Assembly: GCA_005885565.1 (NCBI GenBank)
Contig: VAXK01000208.1
Coordinates: forward strand, 1 to 19,505
DNA from: Actinomycetota bacterium
Lineage (GTDB): Bacteria; Actinomycetota; Thermoleophilia; Gaiellales; Gaiellaceae
Direction: 5' to 3'
Length of the DNA stretch: 19,505 nucleotides
The notes beneath the pieces are model-generated. The model was not told the origin of the DNA and ran no database searches. It worked only from the letters and a program-made list of their open reading frames with translations. The position numbers and the translations under genes were made by a program. Of this stretch, positions 1 to 6,324 are shown piece after piece; the first letter of the stretch is position 1, and each line of letters begins with the position of its first letter.

Positions 1-1295
1 CCAAGCTCCTCCGCGAGCGCGCATGCGTGCAGCGGCCCCGCGCCGCCGAACGCGACGAGCGCGAGCCTCCGCGGGTCATGTCCTCGCTCGACGGTGACGA
101 CGCGGAGGGCGCGCAGCATCTCGGCGTTCACGACGTCGACGACGTCCTTCGGGTCGAGCCGCCCGAGCGCGCGCTCCGCCGCGTCGCGGTCGAGCTCGAG
201 CCCGCCCGCGAGCCGCTCCGGCAGCCGGCCCAGGAGGAGGTTCGCGTCGGTCACCGTGGGCTCGTGGCCGCCCCGGCCGTAGCACGCCGGCCCGGGATCG
301 GCGCCCGCGCTCCGGGGCCCGACGCGCAGCGCTCCGCCCGAGTCGATCCACGCGATCGAGCCGCCGCCCGCGCCCACCGTGTGCAGGTCGACCGTCGGCA
401 GGCGGATCGGGAGCCCGCCCACCGCCTTCTCCGCCGCACGGCCCGCTCCGCCTCCAATCACGAGGCAGACGTCGGTCGACGTCCCGCCCATGTCGAAGGA
501 GACCGCGTCCTCGAGCCCGGCGAGCGCGCAGATCCGCGCCGCGCCGACGACGCCCGCAGCGGGCCCGGAGACGAGCGCGATCGCCGGGTGCGCGGCCACC
601 TCCTCGAGGCTCGCGACACCGCCCGAGGAGCGCATGACGAGCGGCTCCGGGAGGCCCTCGTCCTTGCACCGCCGCCCGAGCGAGCGGACGTAGCCGGCGA
701 CGACCGGCCCCAGGTACGCATCGGCCGCGGTCGTCGACGCACGCTCGAACTCGCGGAACTCGGGCGCGACCTCGTGCGACGCGGCGACGTGCGCCGCAGG
801 CAGCCGCCGTCGCACCTCCTCCACCACCGCCCGCTCGTGCGAGGGATCGCGAAACGAGAAGAGCAGGCACACCGCGACTGCCTCCGCGTCGAGCTCCGGC
901 AAGGACGCGAGGTCGAGCTCCTCGAGCACGCCGTCGGGGCCGATGCGCTCGCGCACGCCGACGCAGCGCTCGAGCGGCACGAGCGGCTCCGGGTGCGGCT
1001 CGCAGAGCCGGTAGAGATGCGCACGGGCCTGGCGGCGAAGATGGAGGAGGTGCTCGAACCCCGCCGTCGTGACGAGCGCGGTCTTCGCCCCGCCTCGCTC
1101 GAGGAGCGCGTTCGTCGCGATCGTCGTCCCGTGCGTGAACCGCTCGACGGAGGCGGCTCCCACCGCGCGCGCCGCGGCGAGCACCGACTCGGCTTGGTCG
1201 GCCGCGGTCGGCACCTTGGCCGTCACGAGCCGGTCGCCGTCCAGGAGCACGGCGTCGGTGAACGTCCCGCCGACGTCGACTCCCAGGATCGCCAC
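1..1295 (-). CDS. Hydantoinase/oxoprolinase family protein, HyuA-type subunit (3' end beyond window)
   Basis: Reading the minus strand from a GTG at 1295 gives 431 open codons that run off the left edge. Residues 7-14 (DVGGTFTD) are the N-terminal phosphate-binding motif of the hydantoinase A/oxoprolinase fold. A second acidic glycine-rich motif, FDMGGTSTDV, lies at residues 267-276. It is followed by VGAGGGSIAW and DPGPACYG, which are also typical of the family. Members (N-methylhydantoinase, 5-oxoprolinase, acetone carboxylase beta) use ATP to open or carboxylate cyclic amides or ketones, and they usually pair with a HyuB-type subunit. Family length is about 650-700 residues, so roughly a third is missing. 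I see no strong ribosome binding site before the GTG, but the DVGGTFTD motif sits correctly for this start. The gene is divergent from the glycosylase, with 48 nt between starts. The exact substrate cannot be told from sequence. Confidence 0.93.
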   Translation of the reverse strand, partial: MAILGVDVGGTFTDAVLLDGDRLVTAKVPTAADQAESVLAAARAVGAASVERFTHGTTIATNALLERGGAKTALVTTAGFEHLLHLRRQARAHLYRLCEPHPEPLVPLERCVGVRERIGPDGVLEELDLASLPELDAEAVAVCLLFSFRDPSHERAVVEEVRRRLPAAHVAASHEVAPEFREFERASTTAADAYLGPVVAGYVRSLGRRCKDEGLPEPLVMRSSGGVASLEEVAAHPAIALVSGPAAGVVGAARICALAGLEDAVSFDMGGTSTDVCLVIGGGAGRAAEKAVGGLPIRLPTVDLHTVGAGGGSIAWIDSGGALRVGPRSAGADPGPACYGRGGHEPTVTDANLLLGRLPERLAGGLELDRDAAERALGRLDPKDVVDVVNAEMLRALRVVTVERGHDPRRLALVAFGGAGPLHACALAEEL

Positions 1296-1343
1296 GAGGC
1301 GAGCTTAGGGAAGAGCGGAGGCGGCCAGAGCGTTCAGCGTCAC

Positions 1344-2285
1344 GTGAGCGATCGCGCGGAGCTCCGCCTCGTCGGCCCCGGCGGCGAGCCAGTCGACCTC
1401 GCGCGCACGCTGGCCTCGCACGGCTTCGCCGACCTCCCGCCGCTCCGCCTCGACGAGGCGGCCAACACGCTGGAGCTCACCTTCCCCCTCAGCCGCGGCG
1501 CGTGGACCGTGCGTGTCTCCCTCGGTCGCCGCGGATACGCCGCGATCGAGCCCCTCGGAAAGCCGCTCGGCCGCGACCGCGATCGCGTCCTCGCCGTCGT
1601 CGCCCACGTCCTGCGGCTCGACGAGGACCTCTCGCCGTTCTACGAGCTCGCCGCGGCCGATCCCGCCCTCGACTGGGTGACGAGCGGCGCCGGTCGCATG
1701 CTGCGCAGCCCGACGGTCTTCGAGGACGTCGTCAAGACGATCTGCACCACGAACTGCGCCTGGTCGGGAACCCTGCGCATGGTCGGCGCGCTCGTGGAGT
1801 ACCTCGGGCCGGAGGATCGCGCAGCCGGCCGGCACGCCTTTCCAACCCCCGAGGCCATGGCCGAAGCGGACGAGTCCTTCTATCGCGACGTCGCGCGCGC
1901 CGGCTACCGGGGCGCCTACCTGCGCACGCTGGCCGCCTCGGTAGCCGACGGTTCCCTCGATCTCGAGGAGCTCGCCGCGAGCAACTCCCCGGACCTGCCG
2001 GACGACGAGGTCGTCGAGCGGCTGCTCGCCCTGCCCGGCGTCGGTCCGTACGCGGCCGCGCACATCATGATGCTGCTCGGCCGCTACTCGCGCCTCATCT
2101 TCGACTCGTGGACGCGGCCGACGTACGCGGAGGTGACCGGCGCCCGCAAGCGGGTCGCGGATCGGACGATCGAGCGGCGCTTCCGCCGCTACGGCCGGTA
2201 CGCGGGCCTGGCCTTCTGGCTCGTCCTGACGCGCAGCTGGGTGGGCGAGGAAGGCCTAGCCGCGCGAGCCTCCGCACCGGGCTAA
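1344..2285 (+). CDS. HhH-GPD DNA glycosylase, AlkA/3-methyladenine glycosylase-like
   Basis: A 313-residue protein from a GTG start; an open frame extends upstream, but that part is antisense to the hydantoinase gene and has no other start close by. The helix-hairpin-helix is at about residues 227-240 (LLALPGVGPYAAAH) and is followed by the family's catalytic aspartate, D254, in the context IFDSWTRPTY. The N-terminal half (about 1-110) is a beta-rich domain as in AlkA/OGG1 proteins, and residues 125-143 (VFEDVVKTICTTNCAWSGT) match the conserved helix of that superfamily. The HhH lacks the lysine used by bifunctional OGG1/EndoIII enzymes. No C-terminal four-cysteine iron-sulfur loop is seen, which favours a monofunctional base-excision enzyme acting on alkylated bases. 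No good ribosome binding site precedes the GTG. The gene ends 9 nt before selC, on the same strand. Confidence 0.88.
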   Translation: MSDRAELRLVGPGGEPVDLARTLASHGFADLPPLRLDEAANTLELTFPLSRGAWTVRVSLGRRGYAAIEPLGKPLGRDRDRVLAVVAHVLRLDEDLSPFYELAAADPALDWVTSGAGRMLRSPTVFEDVVKTICTTNCAWSGTLRMVGALVEYLGPEDRAAGRHAFPTPEAMAEADESFYRDVARAGYRGAYLRTLAASVADGSLDLEELAASNSPDLPDDEVVERLLALPGVGPYAAAHIMMLLGRYSRLIFDSWTRPTYAEVTGARKRVADRTIERRFRRYGRYAGLAFWLVLTRSWVGEEGLAARASAPG

Positions 2286-2294
2286 CCTGCCCGC

Positions 2295-2387
2295 GGAGCG
2301 GCACGGGCCCGGTGGCCCAGCCGGTCTTCAAAACCGGTGAGGTCTGGCAGCCCCAGGCTGGGTAGGTTCGACTCCTGCGCCGCTCCG
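2295..2387 (+). tRNA. selC: tRNA-Sec (anticodon TCA)
   Basis: This 93-nt gene folds as a selenocysteine tRNA. The 8-bp acceptor stem pairs 2295-2302 (GGAGCGGC) with 2379-2386 (GCCGCTCC), with discriminator G2387. The D stem is 5 bp (GGGCC/GGCCC) with a CGGT tetraloop, as in bacterial tRNA-Sec. The anticodon arm is CCGGT/ACCGG, with TCA at 2328-2330. A long variable arm has a 6-bp stem (2342-2347 with 2353-2358). The T arm is GTAGG/CCTGC with loop TTCGACT, so the 8+5 geometry of bacterial tRNA-Sec is met. The 3' CCA is not encoded. The tRNA is charged with serine, converted to Sec-tRNA by SelA/SelD and delivered to UGA codons by SelB; none of those genes is in the window. Confidence 0.97.
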
Positions 2388-2389
2388 CT
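2376..2389 (+). repeat. Candidate attL: 14-bp direct repeat overlapping the selC 3' end
   Basis: The 14 bases TGCGCCGCTCCGCT cover the last 12 nt of the tRNA-Sec gene plus 2 nt. They recur perfectly and in the same orientation at 6256-6269. A tRNA 3' end duplicated at the far side of a gene block is the usual footprint of site-specific integration. The match is short, so chance is possible but unlikely in a window of this size. Confidence 0.5.
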
Positions 2390-2590
2390 TCAAAGAATCC
2401 CTGTAGATCACCAGGTTCGCGAGTATCACCATGTCTGTTTGCGTCGTAGTTTGTAACGGACATTTTGCAGAACTTTGCCTTTGCAGGCGTTTCGGACCAT
2501 CGCGCAGACGATCGCGCATCTCGGCCCGTTGGTCGGGTGTGGAGCCTTTATGGCCCGCGTCGAGTGCCGCAGGTCGTTCCTGAGGGCGTG
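2388..2590. other. Intergenic stretch after selC with an AT-rich patch
   Basis: No convincing gene is seen in these 203 nt. Positions 2391-2490 contain 47 G+C in 100 nt, far below the surrounding sequence. The short frames crossing it on either strand, for example a 50-codon frame from the ATG at 2431, have no recognisable product. It may be the decayed end of a mobile element or the 3' flank of the decarboxylase operon. I see no hairpin followed by a T run for either flanking gene. Confidence 0.5.
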
Positions 2591-4297
2591 CTATGACGGC
2601 CGGTATTTGCGGGACTCGGGTGGGGCGTCCGCCAGGCGTTTCAGCTGAGGCGGGAGATCCTTCTCTGGAATCACGACTTCCACCAGCGCGGGCACGTCTT
2701 CGAGGCCCTTCACCTCGGCCAGGACGGCCCGCAGCTCCGCCACCGTCGTCGCGTGGTAGCCCTTGGCTCCGAAGGCTTGTGCCAGCGCGGCGTAGTCCCA
2801 CGGCGGGAGCTCGTCGAAGGGCGCAAACTGCCCGTTCGGCGTGAATGCCTCGATGTCGACGAACGCCTGCTCGATCGCGTAGGCGTCGTTGCTCAGCACG
2901 AAGACGACCGCGTCGCACTTCTGCGCGGCCAGGCTGGAGAGCTCTTGGCAGACCATGCGGAAGCCGCCGTCGCCGGCGACGACGAAGGGACGCTTCCCGC
3001 TGCCGAGCGCCACGCCGAGGGCGCAGCCCGTCTCGTGGCCGAGCGAGCCCCACGCTGCCTGCGCCACGAAGCCGTCGCGCGGGAGGCCGAAGAGGTTGCC
3101 GAAGACGTAGAGCGAGGTGCTCTCTCCCAGCACCAAGACGCTGTCGTCGAGCAGCTTCTCGTCCTTCAGGAACGCGCCGAGCTCGTCGTAGACGACGTTG
3201 TAGGTCAATCCGTCGTCTGGCTTCGCCTCGACCGCCGCTTCCGTCTCGATCTCCGGCAGCACGTACTCGCGCGGAGAGCGCTCGTCCTCCCGGAACCGCG
3301 CCAGCAGGCCCTCCATGAAGTCCTTGAGCGTGACCCGGTCGTAGTGCTGGTAGCCGACGCGCGCTTCCTCGTCGTTCACCTCGATCATCTGGCCGAAGCT
3401 CGAGTGCATGATGTTCAGGTAGTCGTCGGTGATGATCGTGCCGAGGGCGACGATGCAGTCCGACACGTCGTCCATCACGGTCCACGTCAGGGGCGGCGAG
3501 GCCGGGCCGGCGTACGTGCCGATGAAGTGCTCCTGGCTCTCGTCGAGCACCGTCTTGCCGAGGCTCGTCGTCGTGAAGTACAGGCCGCTTGCGTCGACGA
3601 TCTCCTGCAAGGTGTCCTGGAGGCCGAAGCGCTGGATCTCCACCCCCGCCCACAGCACCGGCAGCCTCGCGGCCTCGATTCGCGCCCAGGCCGCTTCCAG
3701 GGCGGCGACCAGCGACTGCGGGTCGCTCCGCCTCCCCACCGGCGCGAGCGTCCCCTGCGGCTCGGCGCACGGCAGGCTCCACACGTCGTTCAACACCTCG
3801 ACGTAGACGGGCCGGCGATGCGTGAGCATCGCCGTGATCGCCCGGTCGATCTGCGCCGGGGCCGCTTCGGCGGTGTGGACGATCTCCGAGGCGACCGTGA
3901 CGTTCGCGAACACCTTCTCGTCCGCCCGCAGGTCACCGGTGCTGTGATGGAACAGGATCTCGTCGCTCCGCTCGAGCTGCCGGTCCCGGCTCTTGGGGCT
4001 CGCCGAGATCACGGCCACCGGCACCCGCTCCACGAAGGAGCCGGCCGCGCAGTTCAGCAGGCTGAAGGTTCCCACGCCGTACTGCACGCAGGCGGCCCCG
4101 ACGCCCCGGAAGCGCGCGTAGCCGTCGGCGGCGTAGCCCGAGCCGAGCTCGCTCATGTTCGCGACGCGCTCGATGCCCGGAGTGGCGTCGAGCGCCTGGA
4201 GGAAAGGCGAAGCGTAGTCGCCCGGCACGGCGAACAGGTGCTCCAGCCCCGCCTGCTGGAGCCGCGCGATCAGGTACTGCGCAACGGTCGTCGCCAC
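2591..4297 (-). CDS. Thiamine-diphosphate-dependent 2-keto-acid decarboxylase (indolepyruvate/pyruvate decarboxylase-like)
   Basis: 568 residues, the usual size for pyruvate/indolepyruvate decarboxylases. The GTG start at 4297 has AGGAG at 4306-4310, 8 nt upstream and inside the last codons of the oxidase gene. The N-terminal PYR domain has VPGDY (D27) and the cofactor-activating glutamate E50 in MSELGSGYAADGYAR. The paired active-site histidines H117-H118 (LFHHST) mark the decarboxylase branch rather than acetolactate synthase. The C-terminal PP domain carries the metal/diphosphate motif GDGGF (442-446) through ND (470-471). E476 (AIEQ) matches the conserved glutamate of pyruvate decarboxylase. 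The reaction is 2-keto acid to aldehyde plus CO2, in the cytoplasm. The oxidase partner 2 nt upstream would supply the keto acid. That points to aromatic or other bulky keto acids rather than pyruvate, but substrate choice is inferred. Confidence 0.93.
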   Translation of the reverse strand: MATTVAQYLIARLQQAGLEHLFAVPGDYASPFLQALDATPGIERVANMSELGSGYAADGYARFRGVGAACVQYGVGTFSLLNCAAGSFVERVPVAVISASPKSRDRQLERSDEILFHHSTGDLRADEKVFANVTVASEIVHTAEAAPAQIDRAITAMLTHRRPVYVEVLNDVWSLPCAEPQGTLAPVGRRSDPQSLVAALEAAWARIEAARLPVLWAGVEIQRFGLQDTLQEIVDASGLYFTTTSLGKTVLDESQEHFIGTYAGPASPPLTWTVMDDVSDCIVALGTIITDDYLNIMHSSFGQMIEVNDEEARVGYQHYDRVTLKDFMEGLLARFREDERSPREYVLPEIETEAAVEAKPDDGLTYNVVYDELGAFLKDEKLLDDSVLVLGESTSLYVFGNLFGLPRDGFVAQAAWGSLGHETGCALGVALGSGKRPFVVAGDGGFRMVCQELSSLAAQKCDAVVFVLSNDAYAIEQAFVDIEAFTPNGQFAPFDELPPWDYAALAQAFGAKGYHATTVAELRAVLAEVKGLEDVPALVEVVIPEKDLPPQLKRLADAPPESRKYRPS

Positions 4298-4299
4298 GG

Positions 4300-6024
4300 C
4301 TAGCTCTCCTCGATCGGCTCGAGGCAGTTCGGCGTGACGGAGTCCAGGGTCGTGGCCGCGTCCGTGACCTCGATGCAGCCGTCGAGGTCGCCGCAACCGG
4401 GGCAGGGGTTGGGCAGCAGCGCGTAGTCCTTCTCCAACCAGGACGGGCGCGTCAGGCCGAAGAAGTCCTCGACCACGGACTCCGCCGTGTCGAGGGCGCC
4501 TTCGACCCAGCCCTGGCCGTAGGAATAGGCCTCGCCGACGATGTAGACGTGCTCGCTCTCGACCGGCTTTCGCATCCGGCACATCACCTCGTCCAGCCGA
4601 TAGTTGGCCTTCCATTCGTGCCAGCCGCCGCCGTAGGGATCCTCGTTCCAGGTGTGGTACACGGCCGAGTAGGGCGGATCTATCGACGGCAGCGCGTGCA
4701 CCTCGGCCACCTGGCCGTTCGCGACCTTCACCATCTCCTCGGTCGCCGGAAACTCCGTCATCGGCACCACATCGGTCACCTCGGGCTCGAGGCACGAGGG
4801 CCGGTAGCCCCGGAACGGCTCGCCGAGCTCGAGCCCCTTCCAGAAGGGCACCGTGCCCATGTCGTTGTAGCTCGCCATGAGCAGCGAGTTCATGAACGGC
4901 CGTCCGTCCTCTTGCTCGGCCTCGGTGCCGAAGTAGAAGATCTGTCGCACCGGCAGGTCGGTGACGGAGCGGCCCGCCACCAGCCCCAGAGCGCGCCACC
5001 ACGGCCGTTCGTAGGCCAAGAACAGCTTGAACGCGCTCTGGATGAGCACCGACGGGATGTTGGCCTTGAGCCAGGGATCGTCGAAGAAGGGGCTCTCGAC
5101 CAGCTCGAGCGAGCGCCGAGGCATGGCGAGGATCAGCTTCTTGGCGCGCACGGTGACGGCCGGGCCGCTCTGCGGCAGCGTCTTGCCCTCGGTCGTCACG
5201 GTCGGCTCGAAGATCAGCGTGTAGCGGTAGTCGCCGGGGCCGATCTGGATCTCGGCCAAGCGGTGGTTCATCTGCACGCGCTCGTTCGCCGGGATTCCGC
5301 CCGGCATCTCGTGCTCGAAGCGCCGCGCCAGGGTGATCGGGAGCTGGTCGTAGCCGTCGCGCAGCGTGAGGAACACCGTCTCGTCGCTGTACTCCGTTGC
5401 CGGGAGCTGGGTGACCGCGTTGGCGTTGGCGACGTTGGCCTCGTAGCCGCCCGCGTCCTTCATGAACTGGTAGCCCTCGCTGCTGAGCACGCGATACATC
5501 AGATCCCAGAAGCCGTACCTCCACAGCGGCTTGCCGAAGACCCGGATCTTCATCAGGTCGCACAGGCCGAGGTTGGCCATGCCGGGGTAGATGTTGTTCA
5601 TCACCTGGACCTGCAGGTTGGTCGGTCCCAGCCCACGTTCGGACCACGCCATGGCGTACGGCACCTTGGCCGAGTCGTCGAGCTCGTGCAGCCGCAGGTG
5701 CCGGCCGCGCAGGTAGAAGAGGTTGCAGTTGGCGCCGGGGCCCTTCGGCGGCGGGGCGCCGCCCATGGGGAAGTTCCTGGTGGGAAGCCCGAGGTGGTCG
5801 ACCAGGTTCGCCACCATGATGTGCTGGCTCGGGATGTAGCGCATCCCGCCCACTTCGGCCTTCACATGCGGCAGCCCCGGCAGCGAGACCGTATAGAGCC
5901 GCCCCCCGATACGGTCGCTGTACTCGAAGAGGGCAATCCTCGCTTCCGTGTCCCCCTCCTGCAGTCGCCAAGCGCAATAGGCGCCGGAGACGCCTCCACC
6001 GACTACGGCAACGTCCAGATCCAT
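4300..6024 (-). CDS. FAD-dependent L-amino-acid oxidase (flavin amine oxidase family)
   Basis: 574 residues from the second of two adjacent ATGs (6027 and 6024). GGGGAGG lies 5 nt before the second, so 6024 is preferred; the frame stays open to 6150 without good support. The dinucleotide-binding motif GGGVSG is at residues 9-14, with the ribose-binding E34 and then DRIGGR. EVGGMRYIP (57-65) contains the arginine that in L-amino-acid and tryptophan oxidases binds the substrate carboxylate. The C-terminal FAD motif GEAYSYGQGWVEGAL is at about 497-511. No signal peptide is seen, so it is probably cytoplasmic. The expected reaction is L-amino acid plus O2 to 2-keto acid, ammonia and H2O2, feeding the decarboxylase encoded 2 nt downstream. 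An unusual tail after residue 522 has cysteines 541, 544, 550 and 567. A monooxygenase or a true amine oxidase is the alternative. Confidence 0.88.
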   Translation of the reverse strand: MDLDVAVVGGGVSGAYCAWRLQEGDTEARIALFEYSDRIGGRLYTVSLPGLPHVKAEVGGMRYIPSQHIMVANLVDHLGLPTRNFPMGGAPPPKGPGANCNLFYLRGRHLRLHELDDSAKVPYAMAWSERGLGPTNLQVQVMNNIYPGMANLGLCDLMKIRVFGKPLWRYGFWDLMYRVLSSEGYQFMKDAGGYEANVANANAVTQLPATEYSDETVFLTLRDGYDQLPITLARRFEHEMPGGIPANERVQMNHRLAEIQIGPGDYRYTLIFEPTVTTEGKTLPQSGPAVTVRAKKLILAMPRRSLELVESPFFDDPWLKANIPSVLIQSAFKLFLAYERPWWRALGLVAGRSVTDLPVRQIFYFGTEAEQEDGRPFMNSLLMASYNDMGTVPFWKGLELGEPFRGYRPSCLEPEVTDVVPMTEFPATEEMVKVANGQVAEVHALPSIDPPYSAVYHTWNEDPYGGGWHEWKANYRLDEVMCRMRKPVESEHVYIVGEAYSYGQGWVEGALDTAESVVEDFFGLTRPSWLEKDYALLPNPCPGCGDLDGCIEVTDAATTLDSVTPNCLEPIEES

Positions 6025-6030
6025 CATCGC

Positions 6031-6037
6031 CTCCCCG
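6031..6037 (-). promoter_or_regulatory. Ribosome binding site deciding the oxidase start
   Basis: On the minus strand GGGGAGG is followed by CG, then ATGATG. Spacing is 2 nt to the first ATG and 5 nt to the second, so translation most likely begins at 6024 and not at the far upstream end of the open frame. Confidence 0.7.
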
Positions 6038-6255
6038 AGTAAGCAGTGAAACGACACTCGCAGCGAACCACGGCTTCTACCACTAGCTCGCGACCGGCAT
6101 CGCAAGAGAGGGCCGGTCGTCGCTCGACAGCCTTCGTCACGCCCCGGCACGGCGGCACGGTCGCCTCGCTCGCGCGCCGGGCGCGCCGAGGGTCAATGCG
6201 AAGCACTCGTTCTCCGGCGCGGAGTCGTCGGCATCAACGCGTCCGGCGACGCCTT

Positions 6256-6269
6256 TGCGCCGCTCCGCT
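6256..6269 (+). repeat. Candidate attR: distal copy of the selC 3' end
   Basis: TGCGCCGCTCCGCT is identical over 14 of 14 bases to 2376-2389 and in the same orientation. It lies between the oxidase operon and the end of the toxin operon, without the rest of a tRNA. Homology stops on both sides of the 14 bp. Position and orientation fit the far attachment site of an element inserted at selC. Confidence 0.5.
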
Positions 6270-6324
6270 GCGAACAACGAGGAGCCTGACTGTCGCAGAC
6301 GATCGCGCGTCCAGTCGCCGCCCC

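Larger units (their letters stand above)
6025..6324. other. Intergenic region between the toxin operon end and the oxidase start
   Basis: About 300 nt without a convincing gene. It must hold the promoter of the oxidase-decarboxylase operon. On the minus strand TTGCGA, a 17-nt spacer and TGGTAG can be read about 60-100 nt before the ATG, but this match is weak. A perfect 7-bp inverted repeat with a 1-nt centre, GCGCGCC-G-GGCGCGC, lies at 6172-6186; it could form a short hairpin behind the toxin operon but has no T run. The candidate attR (6256-6269) lies inside. Confidence 0.5.

Noticed and set aside
27..1343. Plus-strand open frame continuing upstream of the glycosylase, making a 752-residue protein
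   Set aside because: This part is antisense to the clear hydantoinase reading frame, is Arg/Glu/Ala-rich like a GC shadow, and has no domain; recognisable glycosylase sequence begins only after the GTG at 1344.
2095..2463. Minus-strand 122-codon frame overlapping selC and the glycosylase end
   Set aside because: It runs across the tRNA gene and antisense to the glycosylase and has no recognisable content.
2388..2590. Remnant integrase or resolvase tail in the minus-strand frames
   Set aside because: A short stretch reads plausibly as charged helix, but no catalytic motif of a tyrosine or serine recombinase can be identified.
6025..6150. N-terminal extension of the amino-acid oxidase by about 40 residues
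   Set aside because: The extension is low-complexity and basic, and it precedes the usual start of the FAD-binding strand; a strong ribosome binding site lies just before the ATG at 6024.
6172..6186. Hairpin GCGCGCC-G-GGCGCGC as a terminator of the toxin operon
   Set aside because: The repeat is perfect, but the loop is too small without opening pairs, no T run follows, and such palindromes are expected in GC-rich DNA.
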